Positions 1 through 11,000 of a DNA stretch of 64,000 nucleotides are shown piece after piece (positions within the stretch are counted from its first letter, which is position 1; each line of letters starts with the position of its first letter). The position numbers and the translations under genes were made by a program. Below the pieces are notes generated by a model, which was not told where the DNA came from, ran no database searches, and worked only from the letters and a program-made list of their open reading frames with translations. The DNA is from Sphagnum compactum (taxonomy: Eukaryota > Bryophyta > Sphagnopsida > Sphagnales). The DNA lies in the NCBI GenBank assembly GCA_965153455.1, contig OZ234497.1:20329872-20393871 (forward strand), given 5' to 3'.

Positions 1-328
1 CTATTGTAAAGTGGGCCTAAGAGCAGCTCCACAAGTGCTGGGTATATGGCTCTCCCTAGACAGTAAATTTTGGCTCAGCAGAATGGCTTTGGCCTGGACA
101 TAATACCGATCATTTGCATTGTCAGTTTTAGTGTGGGGTTGGGGAAAAAAAAGAGAAAAGAAACTAATCCTGGTTTTGGGAATTATTGTGTTCCATTGCA
201 ATATACTCTCAGAGCACCTGTGGAGCTGCTTGCCTACGACATCTAAAGGATGATTTTACCTACAACATCTAAAGGATGATTTTAACTACCTATCTGATTT
301 TACTTACAACATCTAAAGGATGATTTTA
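1..328. other. gene-free flank with short triplicated motif
   Basis: No gene is recognised. A motif reading acatctaaaggatgatttta occurs three times (about 239, 267 and 309) at uneven spacing, just before the mini-element that begins near 329. A 66-codon minus-strand frame at 1-201 has no recognisable domain and is treated as chance. Confidence 0.5.
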
Positions 329-471
329 ACTACAACAAAAGAGGTGTTTTGTCAAGTGATTTCACTAAATTTTGAATGAATTCACTAGTTTAAGTAATTA
401 GTTAAAAAATAGTGAATTCCCTGATCTAATGAATAGGGGAGTAGTGAATTGCACCCACATTTTCTAATAAT
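329..471 (+). mobile_element. CACTA-like mini-element, short copy
   Basis: The left end reads actacaacaaaagaggtgt and the right end gcacccacattttctaataa. Both match the ends of the larger copy at 52693-52963. The interior is dense in TTCACT / AGTGAA hexamers, as in subterminal repeats of CACTA (En/Spm) elements. There is no coding capacity. The initial C of CACTA is lost, so this is an old copy. It lacks the internal duplication of the 52.7-kb copy. Confidence 0.6.
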
Positions 472-1212
472 TAAAAAGCAAACACAAAGCGTTTGTAACT
501 TGGTACCAGAATAGATGCTGGTTTGATCAAGGCATAATATTTGTACCTGGTATACCAGACACAAATATTATCAGTGTTTTTCCTTCTCTCTCTTTTTTTT
601 TTTTTTTCAATTTTCTGGTTTGTAAACTTTGTCAAAAAAATATCCATTTATTTATTGAGCATTTTTTTCCCGAATTCACACTTTTAAAACGAATTTTTCC
701 CAATTTCTTCCCCAATTTTTATTTTTTTTAACTACATTGCGAAAATTCACCAAGAGAAAATCACTTTTCAGAACACAATTTCTTTTGGTTTTTCCACTCC
801 AGATTTTATTTGTTATGACCCTCCTCCATGTAATTTTTCCTTCTCCCCCCAAGCTGCTCTAGTCATAGCCACTGGCCACGGCGAACCAGCACCTACACTG
901 GTACACTCACCATCTTGAGCAAGGCATCTTAGAGGCTGTCTTTTGTCGATTCAGAGACTCTGATTTTGTCGAAGAGCATTTCCATCCCAAAACTGTAAAC
1001 AACTCCAAACCTTAGAATTAAACCTTAGATTAAATAATTTAAATAATAACCTTATTTAATCTCCAAACCTTAGATTAAATAATTTAAATAATAACCTTAG
1101 ATTAAATAATTTTAGGATTAAATGATTTAGTGGAGATGCTACATGTATCTATACTGTTTTGAAGCTGCCCGCAAAAACTTTGGGATTTTTTTTACCGTGG
1201 TTCAAGTGTAGG
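472..1212. other. gene-free, AT-rich; short direct repeat
   Basis: No gene seen. A 34-bp block beginning aaccttagattaaataattt occurs at 1021-1054 and again at about 1066-1099, with a partial third copy immediately after. Poly-T runs lie at about 590-608. Confidence 0.5.
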
Positions 1213-1475
1213 CCAGGATAACCTGACCAAGGCAAATTGACCCCCACATTGGGATCATGATGGTAAAAAAACCGCAGAGCCCATTTAAAATTGCTCATAA
1301 ATATTCTAAATATTAAAAACATCATTTCTCTAGACAAAATCAGGGTCCCTAAAAAAATCCAAATCTATAAAATTTGGGGCCTGATATGGCCATTTGAACG
1401 GGTTTTGGGGGGGGGGTTTTCAGGGTGATCCCAATGGGGGGGGGGGGGTCAATTCACCTTGGCCGGTTCACCCAA
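1213..1475. repeat. inverted repeat with long G tracts
   Basis: The arm at about 1213-1257 (core accaaggcaaattgaccccc, then cattgggatca) is repeated as its reverse complement at about 1426-1475 (tgatcccaatg, a run of 13 G at 1436-1448, then tcaattcaccttgg). A second run of 10 G lies at 1407-1416. The arms enclose about 170 bp without coding potential. The arrangement suggests a fold-back or MITE-like element. No target duplication was identified. Confidence 0.55.
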
Positions 1476-2055
1476 GGGCCCAATTAATCATGCATTGCCT
1501 GCAACATGAGCTCTGGCAGAACGCTTCCAATAATGCACTTGGGCTTGAGTTTTGAGATATAGCCCAAAGTGGCTGGCTATCATCGGTAGGAAGATTTAGT
1601 CAGATGTGGCTATGAGCTAAATATGGCATTAGAAAATCTTAAACATTCTTTCTCTTATTTTTGGCTACCTACTTAAAAACCATGCATGGAAAAGTCTGAC
1701 GATTTTTTCTTTTGGATTTGGTTGAATTTTTGGCTATTGAGAGAATCTAAAAAACCATTTGATTTTAGCACTTTAAAAAAAATTATGACTTAGCTTTTTT
1801 TTTCGGCTATAGTTTTTTTTGGTAAATGAGAGAGAGGTCGTCGTTGTGTGGATGTGAACAAAAGTCATGATGATAACAATGGAGGAGGCCCAGAGGGAAA
1901 AAGAAAGAAAGCGTGTTTGACAAGTCTCAAGGTGACATTGCATATTCCATCGGTAAAGCGCGGATGCTACAGTTCTGAAGAGTCACGGCAAAACCCTTCT
2001 AGAAGTTTCTGGGGGAGGAGAAACTGAAGAAGAAGAAGAAGAAGAAGAAACATTT
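1476..2055. other. gene-free stretch upstream of the NLR-type locus
   Basis: Nothing coding is recognised. The stretch ends in a GAA-rich tract at about 2025-2050. Confidence 0.4.
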
Positions 2056-2477
2056 GTGAGAAAAGCCGAAAAAGGAGTAAGAAAAAGAGAGTGGGAATTC
2101 CAGGGAGATCGTGAAGAGGAAAGGGTTTTGATGTTCTTTGGAGAGATCTAGTGGAAAGATCAGCTTGCTTGCGACAATCTGTGATGTGACGAACACCCAT
2201 CATACCCTGTGTATGCTATTATTGGGATGGCAGAGGATTTCTAGCAGGTTTTATGAGAGCTTCTTCTTCTGTGAGAAAAGTCGAAAAAGGAGTAAGAAGA
2301 GAAGAGTGTGAGAATTCCAGGGAGTTTCATGGTGAAGAAGAGGAAAGGGGTTGATGTTTTTGGGGGAGATCTAGTGGAAAGATCAGCTTAGCTTGCGGGA
2401 ATCTGTGATGTGAGGGACACCCATCATACCCTGTGTATGCTATTGGGATGGCAAAGGATTTGTAGCAGGTTTTATGA
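2056..2477 (+). repeat. tandem duplication of ~200 bp (2056-2256 and 2271-2477)
   Basis: Both copies open with gtgagaaaag(c/t)cgaaaaagg. Both contain gatctagtggaaagatcagc and the block cacccatcataccctgtgta, and both end in tagcaggttttatga. They differ by scattered substitutions and small indels, so the duplication is not recent. It ends about 60 bp before the first ATG of the hydrolase-NB-LRR locus, so it may have doubled its promoter or leader. Copy B holds a 20-codon upstream ORF at 2329 whose RKGVD resembles the KRKGVD of the main first exon. Confidence 0.75.
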
Positions 2478-2535
2478 ACCCAAAAGGTTACGAGAAAAAT
2501 ATTTATGAGAGCAGTGAGCAAAAGGAATTTCAGTA

Positions 2536-2697
2536 GTGCGAAATATGAGAAATTCATATGGCCTCAAGCGAAAAGGAGTTGATCTTTCACAAGGGCCACC
2601 AAAAAGAAAGAGAGATGTTGTGCAGATCCCTGCTGTGATTGACACACCTTCAGTGCCCGCTGAAAATCCTCCTTCAAGCTCTGGATGGCACAGCAAT
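2536..2697 (+). other. putative first coding exon of the HNL-type locus
   Basis: This exon encodes about 54 residues rich in Lys/Arg (GLKRKGVDLSQ, then PPKRKRD), followed by a Pro/Ser-rich stretch. The KRKR cluster could act as a nuclear-localisation signal. The open frame continues to 3045, but composition and the later exon argue for splicing at 2698 or 2701. In-frame ATGs lie at 2536 and 2545, and the second may be the real start. Linkage to the next exon rests on phase and on position only. Confidence 0.45.
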
Positions 2698-2867
2698 GTG
2701 GTGCTTTTTCTTAATCTTATGATGAGCTTTCTTTGCACAGTTTTTTCTTGGGCTTTCCCAAGTTATAAGTTGAAGTTTGATTTTTCTTTTCTTTTTTTGA
2801 ATTTTGTTTGGGTGTTGAAAATTTTCCTTGACCCTTACAACCATGATAGCTTATTGTCCTCACAAAG

Positions 2868-2960
2868 CATCAGGAGAAGGAGGTCTAGTTCGGATTTGAA
2901 CTCCCAACCAACAACTTCACAACCATACCTTTTAGCCACTAGGGTACCTGAATGTCCCCA
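2868..2960 (-). repeat. tRNA-derived (SINE-like) segment in intron 1
   Basis: Read on the minus strand, tggctaaaagg (about 2939-2929) resembles a Pol III A box. About 30 bp further on, gttcaaatcc (about 2901-2892) resembles a B box. Spacing and order fit a tRNA or tRNA-derived SINE head. A complete cloverleaf and acceptor stem are not evident, so it is not called as a tRNA gene. Confidence 0.4.
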
Positions 2961-3701
2961 ATCATTTACAAGTTTCCTTGTCATACATTTTTTTACTTTG
3001 CTTACTTTCCTGTTTGGTTGTTTAGATAAAAACAATATGAAATGATGTTTAAAACAATACAAAATGGAGTCATCATTATAGCCTCTTACATTCGACCAGT
3101 GACTCATTTGCTATAACAAGTAGAATTGGTGATAGGCAAATTTGTCAAAATTTGGCATTGACTAAGAATATATTGAACTTGTAAAGATTGGAACTTTCAT
3201 TATAGATTATGAGTTAAGTTCAATGTGCAATCTTAATCCAACAACCTAAAGCAAATTATTAAATGTTCTTGGACATTCTTATTGGGTTAGTGTCCCAATT
3301 CCTTAGTTGTTGGAGGCCTTAGAGGCCCGAATGTTGGGGAAAATGTCATGAAATACAAATCAACCCAAACTTGAAAGAATCCAATTCTTAGCATTAACCT
3401 TTATTGTTTCGCATATGTTCCACCTACTATGTAACAACATTTACTTATTGACCTATGTTTAGAAACTTTTAGGTCTACGACACATGTGAATGCTCTTCAT
3501 TTCTTAGTCGTGCAAGATAGATTTGGTATTCTCCAATTCGTCTATTATTTTCAGCTTGTTAAACTTAATCTTTTCAACTAATTATTGTCTTTATCTAACT
3601 ACTATAATTTGTATATTTCATTTCTCTTATTTCATGTATAGTCAAGTAATTTTCAAGAGACATTTGAAGAATTGTGTTGACTCGTTTTCATTTCTTTGCA
3701 G

Positions 3702-4034
3702 AAATATCCGGTGCATGATTTAAATCCCACTTGCAATTCCAATAATCCAAACTTGACCATCGTTTTTTTTCATGGCATTGCTTTTGGCACAAATGATGAA
3801 TGGAAGGAAACATGGACAACATGCCCCACCAACAATAGAGAAGAATGCATATGTTGGCCAGAAAAGTGGCTACCCGAAGACTTGAACAACAATGTTCGAA
3901 TTTTATCATTGTCCTATGATTCTAAAATTGTGGCAAGTGTTCACAATGATGTGATTGAAATTGGCAAAAACCTCATTCAAAGTTTGATTACAAATTCAAG
4001 GTGTGACAATCTCCTCTATTTATGGACAAATTAA
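3702..4034 (+). pseudogene. hydrolase (SERAC1-like) exon of the HNL locus, truncated
   Basis: The frame encodes KYPVHDLNP, then NLTIVFFHGIAFGTNDEWKE, ICWPEKWLPEDL and VRILSLSYDS. These are the hallmarks of the SERAC1-like alpha/beta-hydrolase fold, in which FFHG forms the oxyanion region. The frame ends at TNSR...LWTN followed by a stop, just before the place where the family has the nucleophile elbow (Gly-x-Ser-x-Gly). Downstream DNA to about 5100 is AT-rich and shows no continuation in any frame. The acceptor before 3702 (tttctttgcag) is good. The fold assignment is strong; catalytic activity is excluded unless missing exons lie elsewhere. Confidence 0.8.
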
Positions 4035-5121
4035 TTACTCCTCCTTGTGTACATTAAAAATAATTGTTTACATCTTTAGAAATTTTTTCCATGTTTTGCA
4101 CGAATTAATTGGTCATGTGTGCTAGTATTGTGATACACACCAACAAGTTTCAATTTACTTGAATTGTAGATTCATGTAGGAGAACATAAAATGGGGCTTA
4201 AATGCAAATGTTCTTGTTTGAGGATAATAGCAAAGTCTATGTTCATATTATAAGTTCATGGTACAACTAGTTTGGTTTTTATGGCAATTTTTCGTTCCCA
4301 TTTTTTGAAGTTTTATCTTTGGTAATGTAATTGAATTAAATTAAATTAATACATGTGTAGAAACTTGCATCCATTTCATTGCAAAAAAATTATTTCAAAA
4401 AAAGGGTATATATATATATATTTTTAAATTTCAACTATATTTCCAACGTAACACATAGAAGATGAATTGTACATTAATACAAAAATGTAAACGCCTACAT
4501 ACTTCTACATAATAATTGTTTTACCAAAACATAGTTGTCACATTTTTTAGGTTGATTAATGGAGTCAATAAACGAAAAATGACATAAAATAAGCAAATCA
4601 ATTATGAACTTATGGCTTAGGTCATGTGTGAATTGGAAAATTGCCCCCAAGTATGATAGGATAAATTTGTACATGCTAATACAATGTTGATAAAAAAAAT
4701 TTGGTGCATTGTTGAATATTTTGTGCTTATGTAATTGTTTGTCAAGCATTTACATCTAACACTTAATCATTTGGAAATAATCCTTAATTTCATGAGAATA
4801 CTTCAACAACAAACCAAAAACTAATAGCCCTTTCCAATTAGATTGTGCTTATGTATGAGTTTGCCAAGCACTATTACAAAAAATCACAATTTTTTTTATT
4901 GGAAAAATTAATCAACAAAACCACATGTGATAATTTTGTTTCCTTATCCAACTTGACCAAAATGTCATTTGGGACAAACTCATTTATACACATTCGTGTT
5001 GAATGGTGTCTTTTTGACTAAAGGGTCAATTAACATTTGGATTAATCAATATGATGAAATGTTGCTTTGAGAATTGTTTCACATTTTTATCTAAAATATA
5101 ACAAAATAAGCACTTAGAGCA
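4035..5121. other. gap in the HNL locus where hydrolase end and NB core should be
   Basis: This is AT-rich DNA with no recognisable P-loop (GxxxxGK), RNBS or hydrolase motif in the plus frames. At 4869 cactattacaaaaaatcac resembles a CACTA-type end. Mobile-element insertion with deletion is a possible explanation for the missing exons, but a matching opposite end was not found. Confidence 0.45.
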
Positions 5122-5628
5122 TTGATTACAATGTTTAATGAATGTTTTGGGACCTTTTATCATATATGGCTTCATAAAAATAATTTCCAAGGTGATATTA
5201 TAATATATTTGGGTTCTATTTTGTGCGATACTAAAGAATTGGAAATGTGGGAAGGTGCATTGAGCAAATTGAAAAGTGGGCAAAGTTTCACGGGGGGCAA
5301 TGATAATGAAGAGCTTTGGAGTGTATTGAAAATGTCTTATGTGCCTTTGGATAAACAACATCAAAACATGTTTTTGGATATTGCTTGTTTTTTGGGTGGT
5401 TTGAAAATAAGTACAATTTGTCGAGCATGGAGTGGAGATTATTTAAACCCAAAATTTGGATTACAAATTTTACAACATAGATCTTTAATCGAATGGATAG
5501 AAGGTGGAATCTTGTACATACATGAACAATTACGAGACATGGGTCAAAATATTGCAATGGAACTACCGATTATGAATCGATTTATATGGAAATCAAATCA
5601 ATCAAATTATTTTTTACAAAAAAATGAG
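5122..5628 (+). pseudogene. NB-ARC C-terminal part (ARC2 / winged helix) of the HNL locus
   Basis: The frame encodes ELEMWEGALSKLKSG, LKMSYVPLD, then MFLDIACFLGG, LQILQHRSLIEW and IHEQLRDMGQNIA. This matches the ARC2 region of TIR-type and related plant NLRs. IHE occupies the MHD position. The upstream FQGDIIIYLGSIL lies where GLPLAL is expected and has lost that motif. The frame runs on to 5709, but a donor at 5629 (gag|gttgtc) gives a phase-0 join to 5816. The 5' limit of this exon is uncertain. Confidence 0.7.
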
Positions 5629-5815
5629 GTTGTCATTATACTATTTCAATCCTATAATTTTATTTCAATTTCCTATGATTTTTTTAATGTCCAAAATCAA
5701 ACATTTTAGTTTTCAATCTTGATTTTATAAATACATGCTTTTAAATAAAATTTGGCATTAGGATGATTTTTTTTTTTCATATTGATAATCCTTTTTTTTT
5801 CATTTCATGTGATAG

Positions 5816-8083
5816 GTGGTGGAAAATTTAGAAGGCATTTCATTGAAACAATGTGTCAATTTGCCTATGTTGTCCCAAATCAATTCAAAGGGGTTTCGTA
5901 ACCTTAGGTTGCTTGACCTAACAGAAGCTTCACCAACTATTGTGGAAAATTTCATCCAAGGGCGAAATTTGAATAATGTTAAGTGGTTGTGCCTCAAAAA
6001 ATGCATGATTCAAAAGTTGCCAAATAATTTATTTTATTGTTTACAATTACAAGTACTTGATTTGGCACAATGCCAAATTTTGGAAGAAATACCTTCATCT
6101 CTTGACCAATTGAATGCACTCCAAGAGCTTTATTTGTCAGAGTGTTCCAACTTGAAAGACCTACCTTCATCTATTGGCCAATTGAATGCACTCCAAGAAT
6201 TTGATTTGTCAGGGTGTTTCAATTTGAAAGAACTACCTTCATCTATTGGCCGATTGAATGCACTCCAAGAACTTTATTTGTCAAGGTGTTACAAGTTGAA
6301 AGAACTACCTTCATCTATTGGCCACTTGAATGCACTCCAAAAGCTCGATTTGAGATGGTGTTCTAACTTGAAAGAATTACCTTCATCTATTGGCCAATTG
6401 AATGCACTCCAAAAGCTTGATTTGAGATATTGTTCTAACTTGAAAGACCTACCTTCATCTATTGGCCAATTGAATGCACTCAAAAGCCTTGATTTGTCAA
6501 AGTGTTCCAACTTGAAAGACCTACCTTCATCTATTGGCCAATTGAATGCACTCAAAACGCTTGATTTGAGACAGTGTTCCAACTTGAAAGACCTACCTTC
6601 ATCTATTGGCCAATTGAATGCACTCCAAAAGCTTGATTTGAATTTTTTATCTAACTTGAAAGACCTACCTTCATCTATTGGCCAATTAAATACACTCCAA
6701 GAGCTTTATTTATTAGGGTGTTCCAATTTGAAAGAACTACCTTCATCTATTGGCCAACTGAATGCACTCAAAAGGCTTGATTTGAGACAGTGTTCCAATT
6801 TGAAAGACCTACCTTCATCTATTGGCCAATTGAATGCACTCCAAAAGCTTGATTTGAGATTCTGTTCTAACTTGAAAGACCTACCTTCATCTATTGGCCA
6901 ATTGAATGCACTCCAAAAGCTTTATTTATTAGGGTGTTCCAATTTGAAAGAACTACCTTCATCTATTGGCCAATTGAATGCACTTGAAACGCTTGATTTG
7001 TCAGAGTGTTCCAACTTGAAAGACCTACCTTCATCTATTGGCCAATTGAATGCACTCCAAAAGCTTAATTTGAGTTTTTTATCTAACTTGAAAGACCTAC
7101 CTTCATCTATTGGCCAATTGAATGCGCTCCAAGAGCTTGATTTGTCAGGGTGTTCTAATTTGAAAGAACTACCTTCATCTATTGGCCAATTGAATGCACT
7201 CAAAAGGCTTGATTTGTCAGAGTGGTCCAACTTGAAAGACCTACCTTCATCTATTAGCCAATTGAATGCACTCCAAGAGCTTCATTTATCAAAGTGTTCC
7301 AATTTGAAAGAACTACCTTCATCTATTGGCCAATTGAATGCACTCAAAAAGTTAGATTTGTTAAGGTGTTCCAATTTGAAAGACCTACCTTCATCTATTG
7401 GCCAATTGAATGCACTCCAAGAGCTTGATTTGTCAGAGTGTTCAAAATTGAAAGAACTACCTTCATCTATTGGCCAATTGAATGCACTCCAAGAGCTTTA
7501 TTTATTAGGGTGTTCCAATTTGAAAGAATTACCTTCATCTATTGGCCAAATGAATGCACTCAAAAGGCTTCTTTTGTTACAGTGTTCCAACTTGAAAAAC
7601 CTACCTTCATCTATTAGCCAATTGAATGCACTCCAAGAGCTTTATTTATCAAGGTGTTTCAATTTGAAAGAACTACCTTCATCTATTGGCCAATTGAATG
7701 CACTCAAAATACTCGATTTGAGATGGCATTTTGACTTGAAAGAATTACCTTCATCTATTGGCCAATTGAATGCACTCCAAGAGCTTCATTTATTAGGGTG
7801 TTCTAATTTGAAAGAACTACCTTCATTTATTGGCCAATTGAATGCACTCGAAAAGCTTGATTTGTCAGAGTGTTCTATCTTGAAAGACCTACCTTCATCT
7901 ATTGGCCAATTGAATGCACTCCAAAAGCTTTATTTATCAAGGTGTTACGAGTTGAAAGAATTACCTTCATCTATTGGCCAATTGAATGCGCTCCAAGAGC
8001 TTGATTTGTCAGGGTGTTCTAATTTGAAAGAACTACCTTCATCTATTGGCCAATTGAATGCATCAAAAGGTTTGATTTGTTAG
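5816..8083 (+). pseudogene. LRR exon of the HNL locus, open part
   Basis: After the acceptor ending 5815 the frame opens with VVENLEGISLKQCVNLPML and three irregular LRRs. From 6086 it runs as 27 exact 24-residue repeats plus part of a 28th. The consensus is L(K)(D/E)LPSSIGQLNAL with variable residues around LxLxxC. At about 8060 one base is missing relative to every other unit (gcatcaaaagg instead of gcactcaaaagg), and the shifted frame stops at 8083. The first 28 units carry no stop and no indel. This is typical plant NLR LRR sequence of unusual regularity. Confidence 0.85.
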
Positions 8084-11000
8084 AGTGTTCTAACTTGAAA
8101 GAATTACCTTCATCTATTGGCCAATTGAATGCACTCCAAAAGCTTTATTTATCAAGGTGTTACGAGTTGAAATAATTACCTTCATCTATTGACCAATTGA
8201 ATGCACTGCAAGAACTTTATTTATTAGGGTGTTCTAATTTGAAAGAACTACCTTCATCTATTGGCCAATTGAATGCACTCCAAAAGCTTGATTTGAGACG
8301 GTGTTCCAATTTGAAAGACCTACCTTCATCTATTGGCCAATTGAATGCACTTCAAGAGCTTCATTTATCAGAGTGTTCCAACTTGAAAGAACTACCTTCA
8401 TCTATTGGCCAAATGAGTGCACTCAAAAGGCTTGTTTTGTTACAGTGTTTCAACTTGAAAAACTTACCTCCATCTATTGGCCAATTGAATGCACTCCAAA
8501 AGCTTGATTTGTCAGAATGTTCCAAATTAAAAGAACTACCTTCATCTATTGGACAATTGAATGCACTCAAAATGCTCGATTTGAGATGGCATTTTGACTT
8601 GGAAGAATTACCTTCATCTATTGGCCAATTGAATGCACTCCAAGAGCTTCATTTATCAGGGTGTTCCAATTTGAAAGAACTACCTTCATTTATTGGCCAA
8701 TTGAATACTCTCGAAACGCTTGATTTGTTAGAGTGTTCTATCTTGAAAGACCTACCTTCATCTATTGGCCAATTGAATGCACTCCAAAAGCTTTATTTAT
8801 CAAGGTGTTACGAGTTGAAAGAATTACCTTCATCTATTGGCCAATTGAATGCACTCCAAAAGCTCGATTTGAGATGGTGTTTTGATTTGAAAGAATTACC
8901 TTCATCTATTGGCCAATTGAATGCACTCCAAAAGCTCGATTTGAGATGGTGTTTTGACTTGAAAGAATTACCTTCATCTATTGGCCAATTAAATGCACTC
9001 CAAAAGCTCGATTTGAGATGGTGTTTTGACTTGAAAGAATTACCTTCATCTATTGGTCAATTGAATGCACTCCAAAAGTTTTATTTGTCAAGGTGTTGCG
9101 AGTTGAAAGAACTACCTTCATCTATTGGCCAATTGAATGCACTCAAAAAGCTAGATTTGTCAAAGTGTTCCAATTTGAAAGACCTACCTTCATCTATTGG
9201 CCAATTGAATGCACTCCAAAAGCTTGATTTGTCAGAGTGTTCCAAATTGAAAGAACTACCTTCATCTATTGGTCAATTGAATGCACTCCAAGAGCTTTAT
9301 TTGTCAAGGTGTTGTGAGTTGAAAGAACTACCTCCATCTATTGGCCAATTGAATGCACTCCAAGAGCTTTATTTGTCAAAGTGTTGCGAGTTGAAAGAAC
9401 TACCTTCATCTATTGGCCAATTGAATGCACTCCAAAAGTTTGATTTGTCAGAGTGTTACGAGTTGAAAGAGCTACCTTCATCTATTGGCCAATTGAATGC
9501 ACTCCAAAAGTTTGATTTGTCAGAGTGTTCTAAGTTGAAAGAACTACCTTCATCTATTGGCCAATTGAATGCACTCCAAGAGCTTTATTTGTCAAGGTGT
9601 TGCGAGTTGAAAGAAGTACCTTCATCTATTGGTCAATTGAATGCACTCGAAAAGCTTGATTTGTCAGATTGTTTCAACTTGAAAGACTTACCTTCATCTA
9701 TTGGCCAATTGAATGCACTCGAAAAACTTGTTTTGTCAATGTTCCAGTTTGAAAGACCTACCTTTATCTATTGGCCAATTGAATGCCTTTCAAAAGCTTT
9801 ATTTGTTAAGGTGTTGTGAGTTGAAAGACCTATTTTCATCTATTGGCCAATTGAATGCACTCCAAGAGCTTTATTTGTCAAGGTGTTGCGAGTTGAAAGA
9901 AGTACTTTCATGTATTGGCCAATTGAATGCACTCGAAAAGCTTGATTTGTCAAAGTGTTCCAATTTGAAAGACTTACTTTCATCTATTGGTCAATTGAAT
10001 GCACTCGAAAAGCTTGTTTAATCAGTGTTCTAGTTTGAAAGACCTACCTTCATCTATTGGCCAATTGAATGCATTCCAAGAGCTTTATTTGTCAAGGTGT
10101 TGTGAGTTGAAAGAACTACCTTCATTTATTGGCCAATTGAATGCACTCCAAATTCTTGATTTGAGATGGTGTTCCAGTTTGAAAGACCTACCTTCATCTA
10201 TTGGCCAATTGAATGCATTTCAAGAGCTTTATTTGTGAAGGTGTTGCGAGTTGAAAGAACTACCTTCATTTATTGGCCAATTGAATGCACTCGAAAAGCT
10301 TGATTTGCCAGAGTGTTCCAACTTAAAAAAACTACCTTCATGTATTGGTCAATTAAATGCACTCCAATAACTTTATTTGTCAAGGTGTTGTGAGTCGAAA
10401 GACCTACCTTCATCCATTGGCCAATTGAATGCACTCGAAAGCTTGATTTGTCAAAGTGTTCCAATTTGAAAGACCTACCTTCATCTATTGACCAATTGAA
10501 TACATTCCAAAAGTTTTATTTGTCAAGGTGTTACGAGTTGAAATAACTACCTTCATCTATTGGCCAATTGAATGCATTCCAAAAGTTCGATTTGTCAAAG
10601 TGTTCCAATTTGAAAGACCTACCTTCATTCGTTGGCCAATTGAATGCACACTAAAAGTTCGATTTGTCAGAGTGTTCCAACTTGAAAGAACTACCTTCAT
10701 CTATTGTCAATTGAATGCACTCCAAGAGTTTTATTTGTCATAGTGTTCCAACTTGAAAGAACTACCTTCATGTATTGCCAATCGAATGCACTCCAAAAGT
10801 TTGATTTGTGAAATTGTTCCAATTTGAAAGACCTACTTTCATCTATTGGCCAATTGAATGCACTCCAAAAGTTTGATTTGAAATGGTGTTCCAGCTTGAA
10901 AGATCTACCTTCATATGTTGACCAATTGAATGCACTTTAAAAGCTTAATTTGTCAGGGTGTTCTATGAAAGAATTATCTTCATTTATTGGTTAATTGAAT

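Larger units (their letters stand above)
2536..8083 (+). pseudogene. broken alpha/beta-hydrolase-NB-ARC-LRR (HNL-type) immune receptor gene
   Basis: Four coding blocks lie in the order of an HNL receptor, an intracellular NLR class with a SERAC1-like hydrolase N-terminus known from bryophytes. Block 1 (2536-2697) is a basic N-terminus. Block 2 (3702-4034) is the start of the hydrolase. Block 3 (about 5122-5628) is the end of NB-ARC. Block 4 (5816-8083) carries the LRRs. Junctions 1-2 and 3-4 are phase 0 with plausible GT/AG sites: donor 2698 or 2701 with acceptor ending 3701, and donor 5629 with acceptor ending 5815. Between 4034 and 5122 I find no GxSxG nucleophile elbow, P-loop, kinase-2 or intact GLPL motif. 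Two essential modules are therefore missing, and the LRR frame is broken at 8060. I infer a non-functional receptor, though a truncated LRR protein could still be made. The known class fixes the identity; the loss of function is my reading. Confidence 0.75.

Noticed and set aside
2698-3045. Continuation of the first receptor exon frame to 169 residues
   Set aside because: The sequence after 2700 becomes hydrophobic low-complexity and includes a SINE-like segment; it looks like intron.
6289-7230. Open frames of about 100 codons on the minus strand of the LRR array
   Set aside because: They repeat with the 72-bp unit, which is a multiple of three, and have no domain; they are shadows of the LRR coding frame.
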